Below are positions 47,371 to 56,970 of a DNA stretch of 64,000 nucleotides, one piece after another; position 1 is the stretch's first letter; each line of letters opens with the position of its first letter. Origin of the DNA: Psychrobacter sp. LV10R520-6. GTDB taxonomy: Bacteria > Pseudomonadota > Gammaproteobacteria > Pseudomonadales > Moraxellaceae. Below the pieces are notes generated by a model. It worked only from the letters and a program-made list of their open reading frames with translations, searched no databases and was not told where the DNA came from. Where the stretch lies: NCBI RefSeq assembly GCF_900182925.1, contig NZ_LT900024.1, positions 496,001 to 560,000 on the forward strand. Direction: 5' to 3'. A program made the translations under genes and the position numbers.

Positions 47371-47574
47371 GGGCGTGTTGAACATTCACAAATAAGCACT
47401 GCTGATAGCTAAAAGTGTTCCAGACAAGAGCTATGCTCGCAGTTGGACAGGACTCTTTTTTGCCGCTACTTTGCCAAAACTATCCGCTTAGAATGACTAA
47501 ACTAGATACTTTTGACTTTGAACCGCCTAAAAAATAGTCGCTGTCAGTGCTATGATCGAATGTTCAACACGCCC
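47371..47574. mobile_element. 204-bp MITE with 17-bp terminal inverted repeats
   Basis: Perfect inverted termini GGGCGTGTTGAACATTC (47371-47387) and GAATGTTCAACACGCCC (47558-47574), flanked on both sides by TA. Internally AAGCACTG (about 47395) and CAGTGCT (about 47545) extend the symmetry. The interior has no coding frame. The TA flanks suggest TA-target duplication, as for IS630/Tc1-like or some IS5-like elements. It separates frr from uppS. Confidence 0.85.
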
Positions 47575-47739
47575 TAAACGCAAGGGTCGTTATCTCCCGT
47601 AATACCATATGTTTATGATAAGTTTGTGAAATTTAGAATAGGGGCTTTTTAAAAGTCTAAACGCGCGTTATTATAAAAAATATGACTTCCTAAGTCGTTA
47701 ACACTAACAAACTTACCTCAATAATAAGCAGTATAGTCC

Positions 47740-48492
47740 ATGTCAATTTCCCCTCCTTTGGCTCCTTTCCTTGTCCCTCGCCATATTGCCATCATTATGG
47801 ATGGCAATAACCGTTATGGTAAAGCCAATGATTTAGGTAAAGGCGAAGGCCATGTTGCCGGCAAAGATGCTTTAGATCCTATCGTCGAGTACTGTCTTGA
47901 TGCCGGAATAGAGGTGTTGACTGTATTTGCATTTTCAAGTGAAAACTGGCAACGTCCACCGAGTGAGGTGGCGTTACTCATGCATTTATTAGCCTTGACT
48001 ATTAACCAGCAAATGCCGCGTATGCAGAAGTACCGTATTCGGCTGCGTTTTGTTGGTGACCGCAGCCAACTTACTGCTGACTTGCAAGAGTTGATGGCCG
48101 ATGCCGAAGCCAAAACAGCTCATTTTGACGCAATGTCACTGGTGATTGCCATCAGCTATAGCGGTCAGTGGGATATCGCTCATGCCGCTCAACAGCTTGC
48201 GCAGCAAGTACAAGAGGGGCAATTACGTGCAGAAGATATCGATAAAAATATGCTTGGACAGTATGTACAATTGGCAGATGAGCCAGCAGTAGATATGTTA
48301 ATACGTACTGGCGGCGAATACCGCCTTTCCAACTTTTTATTGTGGCAATCCGCATATGCTGAGCTTTTCTTTACTCAAACGCTATGGCCAAACTTCGAAA
48401 CAGCAGAGCTTAAAGCGATGGTAGCAGATTTTTGCCAACGTCAACGCCGCTTTGGCAAAACCAGTGAGCAGATAGAGACACAGACTTCATAA
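47740..48492 (+). CDS. uppS: Isoprenyl (undecaprenyl diphosphate) synthase
   Basis: A 250-residue cis-prenyltransferase. It shows the catalytic HIAIIMDGNNRYGK (the Asp binding Mg-diphosphate; typical sequence is MDGNGRWA, so Asn replaces Gly), AFSSENWQRPPSEV, and the C-terminal RTGGEYRLSNFLLWQSAYAELFF. It makes the C55 carrier for peptidoglycan and O-antigen. The length is standard. It is first of the uppS-cdsA-dxr-rseP-bamA series downstream of the MITE. Confidence 0.96.
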   Translation: MSISPPLAPFLVPRHIAIIMDGNNRYGKANDLGKGEGHVAGKDALDPIVEYCLDAGIEVLTVFAFSSENWQRPPSEVALLMHLLALTINQQMPRMQKYRIRLRFVGDRSQLTADLQELMADAEAKTAHFDAMSLVIAISYSGQWDIAHAAQQLAQQVQEGQLRAEDIDKNMLGQYVQLADEPAVDMLIRTGGEYRLSNFLLWQSAYAELFFTQTLWPNFETAELKAMVADFCQRQRRFGKTSEQIETQTS

Positions 48493-48638
48493 TCATTAAA
48501 TTAATAATCATTAGAACAATATTTGATTTAAATAAGCCGAACTAAGTAGGGTTAACTGGTATCAATGAGCTGTTAGCGATTAACTGTTATAATGCATTTT
48601 TGACCAGATTTTTCTCATTATTATAAGGCTCGATAAGT

Positions 48639-49448
48639 ATGTGGCAACGGATTAAAACGGCAATCATCTTAATTATTATCGTTGGTATTGCACTGTTTGC
48701 GAGCCAAACACCTATTCTTTTTGCGCCCTTGTTGGCAATTGGCGTTACCATTGCTGCCCATGAATGGACAAAACTGATGCCAAAATGGCGTCTGCCGGCA
48801 CGTTTTGTGGTATTAGTACTGGCGGTAACCCTAGTTTCACTGATGTTTGAAGTGACTTGGGTGTTTTGGTGGGCGGCGTCATTGGTAATATGGCTAATGG
48901 CCCTGTCTTGGGTTGGTAAATTCCCAACACATACCAATTGGTATGGTAAGCAGCTGGCACTGATGGGCGTGGTTATCCTAACTGCATCCATCACTGCGAT
49001 GTTTTACTTGTGGCAACTGTCGCCATGGTGGCTACTGTATGTATTCTTGCTAGTCTGGTGTGCCGACAGCGGTGCTTACTTCGTTGGGCGTAAGATCGGT
49101 CGGCGCAAAATGGCACCGAACGTCTCGCCTAATAAAAGTATGGAAGGACTGGCGGGCGGGCTTGTTACAGGTTTGCTGGTGGTTATCGCTATTAGTGTCT
49201 TTAAGCTACAACTGACTGGTGTGGCTCTAGTTGCTTTTGTCATTTTATCAGCGCTGACGATTTTGGTATCGGTACTTGGGGACTTATTCGAGTCGATGCT
49301 TAAGCGTCGCGCTGGGGTCAAAGATTCAGGCACTTTTCTACCGGGACATGGCGGAATACTTGATCGTATTGATTCACTGTTGTCTGCGACTCCGATATTT
49401 GCACTTGGCTTTTGGGGTCTACAACAGTTGGGTTTATTGGTCGTTTAA
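48639..49448 (+). CDS. cdsA: Phosphatidate cytidylyltransferase
   Basis: A 269-residue membrane enzyme with seven to eight hydrophobic segments and the CdsA signature near the C-terminus: SPNKSMEGLAGGL followed by GDLFESMLKRRAGVKDSG and LPGHGGILDRIDSL. It converts phosphatidate plus CTP to CDP-diacylglycerol, the precursor for all phospholipids. It lies 147 bp after uppS in the same direction. Confidence 0.96.
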   Translation: MWQRIKTAIILIIIVGIALFASQTPILFAPLLAIGVTIAAHEWTKLMPKWRLPARFVVLVLAVTLVSLMFEVTWVFWWAASLVIWLMALSWVGKFPTHTNWYGKQLALMGVVILTASITAMFYLWQLSPWWLLYVFLLVWCADSGAYFVGRKIGRRKMAPNVSPNKSMEGLAGGLVTGLLVVIAISVFKLQLTGVALVAFVILSALTILVSVLGDLFESMLKRRAGVKDSGTFLPGHGGILDRIDSLLSATPIFALGFWGLQQLGLLVV

Positions 49449-49623
49449 ACTCAAACACTTCTCAGTTTTTAACACGCTTTAGTTTTTTGAAATTTGAAAG
49501 TAACTTAGTCTTTTTTATCCTTGCTTATACGCTGTTTATCATAGGTATGCTTTTCACTTTTCACTTTTTATTATTTATTCTCTTCATTTTTTGATGATAT
49601 CTTTCATAAAATTATAGGCACGA

Positions 49624-50832
49624 ATGATTATGACGCAACGCATCGCTGTACTAGGCGCAACCGGCTCTATTGGCGATAGCACGTTGGCAATTTTGGCGGC
49701 GCAACCTCATAACTACGAGGTTTACGCGTTATCAGGCTATCAGCGCTTAGATAAGCTGTTTGCGCTCTGTCAGCAGTTTACGCCCCAGCGTGTTTGCGTT
49801 CCTGTGACCGCCGTCGATGATTTTGCGCAGCGGCTCAGTGAGGCAAGTCTGCGTATCGATGTAGTAGGCGGAGCGGCAGGTCTAATAGATATTGCCGCCG
49901 ACTCGCAAACAGATACTGTGGTCGCGGCTATTGTCGGCGCGGCAGGCTTGTCGTCCACATTAGCGGCAGCGCGTGCTGGTAAGCGTATCTTGCTGGCCAA
50001 TAAAGAGGCGCTGGTCATGGCAGGACAAGTGATGATTGAGGCCGTGAAGACCCATCATGCCACTTTGCTGCCGATTGACTCTGAGCACAACGCTATTTTT
50101 CAGTGTTTGCCAGCCTCTATTCAACAGGATAATACTCAGATTCATAATCAGAGACACGGTGTGCGCAAATTATGGTTAACTGCTTCTGGCGGGCCATTTT
50201 TGAATCAATCTTTTACCCATATGCAACAAGCAGGGGTAGCCGAAGCGATCAAGCATCCGAACTGGTCTATGGGGCAAAAGATATCCGTTGATTCTGCAAC
50301 TATGATGAATAAAGGCTTAGAGTTAATAGAAGCCTGTCATTTATTCGATCTGCCAGAAGATAAGATAAATGTGGTTATTCATCCACAAAGTATCATCCAC
50401 TCAATGGTAGAATATAGCGATGGCAGCTTCTTAGCGCAGCTTGGCAGCCCAGATATGAAAACCCCAATTGCCCATGCGCTAAGCTATCCTGAGCGTATCG
50501 AGAGTGGCTCACAACCGTTAGACTTATATGCGCTCAGTCATTTAGAATTTATTAAGCCGGATTTGCATAAATTTGCCTGTTTGCGTCTTGCGCGTCAAGC
50601 GATGCAAGCAGGAGCTCAGGCGACTATCGTGCTTAATGCAGCCAATGAAATGGCAGTAGCAGCGTTTTTAGCCGGACAAGTCCGCTTAACGGATATTGCT
50701 GATATTAATGAGCAAGCGTTGAGTGAAGTACCAGTAGCAAAGTTGAGCACGGCTGCAGATATTGAAGATATTTTAGCCATTGATGCGACAGCCCGACGTT
50801 ACACCGATGCTATTATTGCAAAAATGGCGTAA
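49624..50832 (+). CDS. dxr: 1-deoxy-D-xylulose 5-phosphate reductoisomerase
   Basis: A 402-residue enzyme of the MEP isoprenoid pathway that uses NADPH. Seen are the nucleotide loop VLGATGSIGDSTLAIL, ANKEALVMAGQVM, the substrate/metal site PIDSEHNAIFQ and the flexible-loop region KHPNWSMGQKISVDSATMMNKGLE. An ATG two codons in is an alternative start. It supplies IPP/DMAPP used by UppS in the same cluster. Confidence 0.97.
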   Translation: MIMTQRIAVLGATGSIGDSTLAILAAQPHNYEVYALSGYQRLDKLFALCQQFTPQRVCVPVTAVDDFAQRLSEASLRIDVVGGAAGLIDIAADSQTDTVVAAIVGAAGLSSTLAAARAGKRILLANKEALVMAGQVMIEAVKTHHATLLPIDSEHNAIFQCLPASIQQDNTQIHNQRHGVRKLWLTASGGPFLNQSFTHMQQAGVAEAIKHPNWSMGQKISVDSATMMNKGLELIEACHLFDLPEDKINVVIHPQSIIHSMVEYSDGSFLAQLGSPDMKTPIAHALSYPERIESGSQPLDLYALSHLEFIKPDLHKFACLRLARQAMQAGAQATIVLNAANEMAVAAFLAGQVRLTDIADINEQALSEVPVAKLSTAADIEDILAIDATARRYTDAIIAKMA

Positions 50833-50865
50833 CCCAATTGAGAGCAATTTAAACGAGAAACAGTG

Positions 50866-52242
50866 ATGACGTTCTTATTAACGCTACTAGCGGCAATTTT
50901 TGTTTTAGGTCCACTGATTGCTTTACATGAGTGGGGTCACTATATCGTGGCGCGGCTGTGTGGTGTTAAAGTGCTGACCTATTCTATCGGTTTTGGCCCT
51001 AAGCTTACCGGTTGGACCAGTAAACGTAGCGGTATCGACTATCGTATTTCAATGCTGCCGCTTGGTGGTTACGTCAAGATGCTCGACGAGCGTGAAGGTG
51101 AAGTTGCAAAGGATGAACAGCATTTAGCATTTAATCGTCAACATCCGCTGAAGAAAATAGCGATCGTTGCTGCCGGTCCTATTATGAACTTTATTATCGC
51201 TATAGGGCTGTTTTGGGTATTGTTTATGACCCCATCTGAGCAGCTGGCGACTAACATTGGACAGGTATTACCAGATACACCCGCAGCTATGGCACAGTTA
51301 CCGGTTGGTGACAAGGTGGTCGCCATTGACAGTCATGAAGTACAGACTTGGGAAGAAATTAACTACCGCCTCGCTGGACGCATGGGTGAGACAGAAAATG
51401 TCAGTGTCACTTTGCAGTCACCTTCAGCCTCTGTTGAAAATCTAAAAACTTATCAAGCGCCTGTTACCAGCTTTATGCAAGGGGATGCACAAGGTAAGGA
51501 TCCCATAAGCAGCTTTGGTATGTTGCCGTGGCAGCCACAAATTGCACCTGTCGTTGGTGATTTGTCAGCTGATGGCGCTGCTATTCTTCAAGGTCTACAA
51601 GTCGGCGATCGTATCACGGCTATTAATGATACTCCAGTGACCGATTGGATTAGCGCCACTCGAATCATTCGGGACAGCCCCGAGGTTTTGTTAAACTTTA
51701 CTGTGCTGAGGGATGATAAACTCGAACAGTTACAAATTATGCCGCAAGGTAAAAAAGACAATTTGGGTAACGACTATGGGCAAATTGGTGCTATGGTTGC
51801 ACAAACTGACATTACTATTCCGGATGCGTATAGAACCACGGTAGTTTATGGTCCTGGTGAAGCCTTGATCAAGTCGTTTAAAAAGACTGAACAACTTGCC
51901 GTGATGACGGTAAGCTCGATGGGAAAAATGCTTTCAGGAACGATAGGTATTGATAATTTATCTGGGCCCATTACTATTGCTAAAGTTGCCAAACAGAGTT
52001 TTGATATTAGCTGGGAGATGGTATTATCTACTGCCGCCTTGATCAGCTTGAGCCTTGCGGTACTCAATCTTCTCCCTATTCCGATATTAGATGGCGGTCA
52101 TATTGTCTATTATCTGATTGAGCTTATCCGCGGTAAGCCGTTATCCGAAGGTATACAAATAGCAGGTTTAAATATCGGTTTACTCTTGCTGGCAGGTTTC
52201 ATGGTGTTAGCGATTGGTAATGATATCAGTCGGCTGTTTTGA
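50866..52242 (+). CDS. rseP: Site-2 protease RseP
   Basis: About 458 residues from ATG 50866. It is an intramembrane zinc metalloprotease with HEWGHYIVARLCGVKV (HExxH) in the first helix, tandem PDZ domains (residues about 120-330), and the third zinc ligand in PIPILDGGHIVYYL. In the sigma-E pathway it cleaves the anti-sigma factor RseA and removes signal-peptide remnants. It follows dxr by about 33 bp, so it is probably in the same operon. Confidence 0.96.
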   Translation: MTFLLTLLAAIFVLGPLIALHEWGHYIVARLCGVKVLTYSIGFGPKLTGWTSKRSGIDYRISMLPLGGYVKMLDEREGEVAKDEQHLAFNRQHPLKKIAIVAAGPIMNFIIAIGLFWVLFMTPSEQLATNIGQVLPDTPAAMAQLPVGDKVVAIDSHEVQTWEEINYRLAGRMGETENVSVTLQSPSASVENLKTYQAPVTSFMQGDAQGKDPISSFGMLPWQPQIAPVVGDLSADGAAILQGLQVGDRITAINDTPVTDWISATRIIRDSPEVLLNFTVLRDDKLEQLQIMPQGKKDNLGNDYGQIGAMVAQTDITIPDAYRTTVVYGPGEALIKSFKKTEQLAVMTVSSMGKMLSGTIGIDNLSGPITIAKVAKQSFDISWEMVLSTAALISLSLAVLNLLPIPILDGGHIVYYLIELIRGKPLSEGIQIAGLNIGLLLLAGFMVLAIGNDISRLF

Positions 52243-52494
52243 TTGCACGATACCTGTCTAACAGAGTAAGATGTGATGCACTAACGTCTACAAGGTGCTA
52301 GCGTTCTGATTATGTAGGTAATACGCTGGTGTGACTACTATACTAATGGCAATTTTTAGTTTATTTTATGATACGTTTTATATAAAGTGTCTTGAGTCTC
52401 CCATGACTGAGTCAAAGACTTCTCAATAATCGGGCTAGACAACCAGTACTTTTTACCTTAACTTAAGCAAGTTTTTTATTGACGGATAGTGTTT

Positions 52495-54921
52495 ATGCGT
52501 ACGCCTTTATTTATGAGCGCGGCTGGGTTGCCATTAGTGGTAGCGATGATGAGTGTGTCGGCACAGGCCGCAGACTTTGTGGTAACCGATATTGGCTTTA
52601 CTGGTCTACAACGCCTAACCGCGGATAGTCTTTATCCGGTCTTGCCTGTTTCGGTAGGTGATACGGTTACTGATAGCAATCTGGCGGCCAGTATTAAAGC
52701 ACTGTATGCCACCGACAATTTTGCCAATATCCAAAGCCGTGTTGAAGGCAATCAGCTGCGTTTTGAGGTCGTTGAACGTCCGATTATTGCCGAAGTGAAC
52801 TTTGATGGCAATAAACTCATCCCTAAAGAAGGGCTTGAGGAAGGGCTAAAAAACGCCGGTTTATCAGTTGGGGATTTGCTTAAGCAGTCGACGCTACAAG
52901 GCGTGGCCAATGAGCTACAGCAGCAATATATCAGCCAAGGCTATTATAATAGTGATATCGAAGTTGACCAAACGGTGCTTGATGGTAACCGGGTCAAATT
53001 AGACGTGCGCTTCGTCGAAGGCAAGCCAGCAAAAGTGGTCGATATTAATATTATCGGCAATAAGCATTTTAGCGATTCTGAGATTAAGGACGTATTTGCT
53101 GTAAAAGAATCCTCATGGACTCGTCTGTTGTCTAAGTCTGATCGTTATGCCAAAGAAAAGCTGGCCGCCAGTTTAGAGAACTTAAAAGCGCTATACCAGA
53201 ATGATGGTTACGTGCGCTTTGTTGTTGATAACGCTGTACTTAATATCAGTGAAGATAAGCGCAGTGTCTTTATTGAAATCAGTCTAAATGAAGGTGAACA
53301 ATATCAATTCGGTGAAGTCAATTTCTTAGGTCAGCCAACATTTGATATTAATGAGCTAACAGAGCTGGTCACTTTTGCGCCAAATGAGCAGTATTCACAA
53401 GCCAAGCTTGATGCCACGACCGCAGAGCTCAAAAGCCGTTATGGTAATGAAGGTTACTATTTAGCTCAAGTTCGCCCAGTACCGCGCATTAACGATGATA
53501 CTAAAGTGGTTAATGTTGATTACTATATCGATCCTGCACGACCTATCTATGTACGCCGTATTAACTTTAATGGTAATTTAGGTACCCAAGACGAAGTGCT
53601 ACGCCGTGAGATGCGTCAATTAGAAGGCGCACTTGCTTCTAGTGAGAAGATCCAACTGTCACGCACACGTTTGATGCGCACAGGGTTTTTTAAAGGCGTT
53701 AACGTAGATGTCAAGCCCGTACCCAACCAACCCGATCAAGTCGATATCAATTATACCGTTGAAGAGCAACCCTCTGGTAGCTCAACCATCGCTGCGGGTT
53801 ACTCACAAAGCGGCGGTGTTACCTTTCAGTTAGACCTTACTCAAAACAACTTTATGGGTACCGGTAACCGGGTCAAAGCGGCGTTATCACGTTCAGAGAC
53901 CCGTGATTCTTATAGCTTAGGTTATACAGATCCGTACTTCACTGAAAATGGGGTATCGCAAGGTATCAGTGCTTATTACCGTGAAACCAAATACGATGAT
54001 AGAAACGTCAGTAACTATGTGACTGACTCCTACGGTGGTACGCTGAACTACAGCTATCCGGTTGATGAGACCAAACGCGTTAGTGCGGGTCTCAATATTG
54101 ACCAAACCTCAGTTCGTGGTGGTAGTCGGCTAGGGGTATCCAACGTTCAGCAGCTAATTGATGATGGCGGCTCATCTACTCCCTTTGACAATGGTCGTAC
54201 TGGTTTTAAAAATGATTACAATACCTATAACCTACTATTTGGCTGGGATTATAGTACTTTAGACCGTCCAGTATTCCCGACCAAAGGTATGAGCCATACT
54301 GTCGATGCGACCATTGGTCTTGGTGATACCAGTTATCAGAAGCTTATATATAGTGGCAACCTGTATTATCCTATCTACAAAGATTGGGTTGCACGGGGTT
54401 ATGGCAAGCTTGGCTATGGTAATGACTTGCCCTTCTATGAGAATTTTTACGCTGGGGGTTATGGTTCCGTACGCGGTTATGAGTCTTCTACGCTTGGTCC
54501 AAGATCACAAAGTTATAATGATGCAATAGATCCAGATCCTCTTGTGCGCTATAAAGACGAAGAGGTTGGTGGTAATGCGCTAGTCAGCTTTGGTACTGAG
54601 CTAATCTTGCCGATGCCATTTAAAGGGGATTGGGCCGATCAAGTGCGTCCGGTACTGTTCGCTGAAGGCGGTCAAGTATTTGATACTACTGACAAAGAAG
54701 ATCGTAACTTTATTGATCCAGCTGGCAATGCTACTACCAACCCAGACGGCAGCCCTGTAAAGTTATTGACTCAGGATAATAACTTGCGCTTTAGTGCCGG
54801 TGCGGGTGTTACTTGGTATACCCCTATTGGACCTATTTCATTAAGCTATGCGGTACCGATTGGTGATAAAGAAGGCGATGAGACTGAGAAAGTTCAGTTC
54901 CAGATCGGTAGCACGTTCTAA
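52495..54921 (+). CDS. bamA: Outer-membrane protein assembly factor BamA
   Basis: About 808 residues from ATG 52495; a GTG at 52489 is the alternative. It has a signal peptide ending VSAQAADF, five POTRA domains (about 25-425), and a 16-strand beta-barrel (about 430-808). The loop-6 motif reads GSVRGYESSTLG, a VRGF variant with Tyr, and the C-terminus ends in Phe (FQIGSTF), the barrel-assembly signal. It is the core of the BAM machine inserting outer-membrane proteins. In related genomes skp often follows; here lpxD follows directly. Confidence 0.97.
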   Translation: MRTPLFMSAAGLPLVVAMMSVSAQAADFVVTDIGFTGLQRLTADSLYPVLPVSVGDTVTDSNLAASIKALYATDNFANIQSRVEGNQLRFEVVERPIIAEVNFDGNKLIPKEGLEEGLKNAGLSVGDLLKQSTLQGVANELQQQYISQGYYNSDIEVDQTVLDGNRVKLDVRFVEGKPAKVVDINIIGNKHFSDSEIKDVFAVKESSWTRLLSKSDRYAKEKLAASLENLKALYQNDGYVRFVVDNAVLNISEDKRSVFIEISLNEGEQYQFGEVNFLGQPTFDINELTELVTFAPNEQYSQAKLDATTAELKSRYGNEGYYLAQVRPVPRINDDTKVVNVDYYIDPARPIYVRRINFNGNLGTQDEVLRREMRQLEGALASSEKIQLSRTRLMRTGFFKGVNVDVKPVPNQPDQVDINYTVEEQPSGSSTIAAGYSQSGGVTFQLDLTQNNFMGTGNRVKAALSRSETRDSYSLGYTDPYFTENGVSQGISAYYRETKYDDRNVSNYVTDSYGGTLNYSYPVDETKRVSAGLNIDQTSVRGGSRLGVSNVQQLIDDGGSSTPFDNGRTGFKNDYNTYNLLFGWDYSTLDRPVFPTKGMSHTVDATIGLGDTSYQKLIYSGNLYYPIYKDWVARGYGKLGYGNDLPFYENFYAGGYGSVRGYESSTLGPRSQSYNDAIDPDPLVRYKDEEVGGNALVSFGTELILPMPFKGDWADQVRPVLFAEGGQVFDTTDKEDRNFIDPAGNATTNPDGSPVKLLTQDNNLRFSAGAGVTWYTPIGPISLSYAVPIGDKEGDETEKVQFQIGSTF

Positions 54922-55031
54922 GTTAGATTAATGATTTAGTGTTACTTCGGTTATATCATTTTAATGGGCTGCCAAGCTGAAATTTTAGCTTGGCGCTGGT
55001 GCCATTTTTATTACTCATATTAGTCTTAGCT

Positions 55032-56048
55032 ATGATAACGATTGAGCAACTTCTCTTCCAAATTGAGCAGCGCCAGCCAGTATTGAATAAAGCTGAGCTC
55101 AGCCCTGCGCAGCTGTGTGTCAGCTTAAATGGTGTTGGTAGCTTAACTGATGCTAATGATATGCAGCTGAGTTTTTTAGCCGATCCTCATTATATATCGA
55201 GTCTGGCTAACAGTCAGGCCGGGGCCGTACTGGTCACTGAGCAATATCGCGCGCAAGTACCAGAAGCGTCTTTGGCATTGGTGGTGGCAACGCCTTATTT
55301 GGCTTATGCCAGTGGCAGTCAGCTGTTTGCACGAAGCTCATCTGCCAGCGGTATTCATCCTAGCGCAGTGATTGCTGATAGTGCGGTGATTGGTCAGGAT
55401 GTTAATATTGGGCCTTTTTGTGTGATTGGTGAGCAGGTACAAATTGGCGCGCGCAGCTTTTTGAATTCTCACGTAGTTATCGAAGCGCATACCAATATCG
55501 GTACTGACTGCGTCTTTGAGTCACAAGTAGTAATAGGGCATGATTGCAGCATCGGTAGTCATGTTCGGTTGCATGCCGGAGTAAGTATAGGGAGTGAGGG
55601 CTTTGGCTTTGCGCCAACGCAGAATCCTAGTGTTCATGGCTGGGAGCGTATTGCCCAGCTTGGCCGTGTGATCATCGGTGACCATGTACGTATTGGTAGT
55701 AACACCTGTATCGACCGCGGTGCCATTGAAGATACTGTGATTGGCAACCATGTTATCATTGATAATTTGGTACAAGTGGCGCATAACGTACGTATCGGTG
55801 ATGGCACCGCTATCGCTGCAAACACAGGTATTGCTGGCAGTACGACTATTGGTAAGCGTTGTATTATTGGCGGTGCTGTCGGTATTACCGGTCATGTTGA
55901 GATTACAGACGATGTTACTTTATCGGGTATGACCATGGTGACTAAATCGATTAAAACTGCCGGTTCTTACTCTTCAGGTACGGCAGCGATGCCAACAGCT
56001 AATTGGCGCCGAGCAGCCGTACGCTTTCGTCAACTTGGTCGTAACTAG
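55032..56048 (+). CDS. lpxD: UDP-3-O-(3-hydroxyacyl)glucosamine N-acyltransferase
   Basis: About 338 residues from ATG 55032 (MITIEQLLFQIEQ); the frame extends to a TTG at 54990 that would add a hydrophobic stretch unlike LpxD. The N-terminal uridine-binding domain is followed by a left-handed beta-helix with hexapeptide repeats (IGPFCVIGEQVQIGARS...) and the catalytic His region NLVQVAHNVRIGDG. It performs the third step of lipid A synthesis. It clusters with fabZ and lpxA. Confidence 0.95.
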   Translation: MITIEQLLFQIEQRQPVLNKAELSPAQLCVSLNGVGSLTDANDMQLSFLADPHYISSLANSQAGAVLVTEQYRAQVPEASLALVVATPYLAYASGSQLFARSSSASGIHPSAVIADSAVIGQDVNIGPFCVIGEQVQIGARSFLNSHVVIEAHTNIGTDCVFESQVVIGHDCSIGSHVRLHAGVSIGSEGFGFAPTQNPSVHGWERIAQLGRVIIGDHVRIGSNTCIDRGAIEDTVIGNHVIIDNLVQVAHNVRIGDGTAIAANTGIAGSTTIGKRCIIGGAVGITGHVEITDDVTLSGMTMVTKSIKTAGSYSSGTAAMPTANWRRAAVRFRQLGRN

Positions 56049-56224
56049 TTTTATCAAGATTAGCCCTATTATAATTAGCCATATAACGATTAATGCTATG
56101 GCAAGCGAATAAAAAATGCATAAAACAAAAGGTATGTTCATAACAACATACCCTATTGGTATTAAAAACAAGCAACAGTAGCCTATAAACCAACAGCCTA
56201 TAAAAATAGCAAGGAAGCGCCGTT

Positions 56225-56734
56225 ATGAGCAGCATAGATATTGATACTTTAACCGATGAAGACCTAAAAGCCTTGTCTAAACAAGGTCTGACGTTACCGT
56301 TAACTTATGATACGCTCAAACATTATTTGCCGCATCGCTATCCTTTTATGCTGGTAGATAAAATCACGGCTTGTAAGCCTGGCGAATGTATTACTGGCAT
56401 CAAGAACGTTACCATCAACGAAGAGTTCTTTAATGGACACTTTCCTGATGAGCCGATTATGCCAGGGGTATTGATGGTAGAGTCAATGGCACAAGTCTCA
56501 GGCGTACTGGGTTTTATTAGTGCGGGACTGACCGCAGAAGATGGTTATTTGTATTTGTTTGCAGGCGTTGATAAAGTTCGCTTCAAACGGCGAGTAATTC
56601 CTGGTGACCAGCTGGTTATTCGTGCAAAGACTGTTATGCAAAGGCATGGCATTTATAAGTTCGACTGTACTGTCCATGTCGAAGATGAGCTTGCTGCTAG
56701 TGCGCAAGTGATGATTGCTCGCCAAGAGCAATAA
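56225..56734 (+). CDS. fabZ: 3-hydroxyacyl-[acyl-carrier-protein] dehydratase FabZ
   Basis: A 169-residue hot-dog-fold enzyme with LPHRYPFMLVDKI, the catalytic His in FNGHFPDEPIMPGVLMVES (His and the following helix Glu), and FKRRVIPGDQL. It dehydrates 3-hydroxyacyl-ACP in fatty-acid elongation and competes with LpxA/LpxD for 3-hydroxyacyl-ACP, which explains the conserved clustering. The N-terminus has about 20 extra acidic residues. Confidence 0.97.
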   Translation: MSSIDIDTLTDEDLKALSKQGLTLPLTYDTLKHYLPHRYPFMLVDKITACKPGECITGIKNVTINEEFFNGHFPDEPIMPGVLMVESMAQVSGVLGFISAGLTAEDGYLYLFAGVDKVRFKRRVIPGDQLVIRAKTVMQRHGIYKFDCTVHVEDELAASAQVMIARQEQ

Positions 56735-56970
56735 GCGTCTTATAATTGCTAGTAATGAATAACATAGTTTTTATCGCAATAACTGGATTACAATAACTGG
56801 TGATAAAAGCTAGCGCTAATTATCACTTGATATAAGAAAATAATTGATATAAACAACAATGTCATTCACATTATTAGTTATTAGATTCACTTCATTAATT
56901 GTTAGAACACTTAATCATAAGTATTTTTTTTTACCATTTACTCGCATTAGATGATACAAAGGCCCACATT

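Noticed and set aside
49412..49594. A small hydrophobic open frame after cdsA
   Set aside because: It starts inside cdsA in another frame and is composed of AT-rich sequence that gives Phe/Leu/Ile by chance. No ribosome binding site was seen.
55521..55895. A 124-codon minus-strand open frame opposite lpxD
   Set aside because: It is the antisense of hexapeptide-repeat coding sequence, whose periodicity creates long spurious frames.
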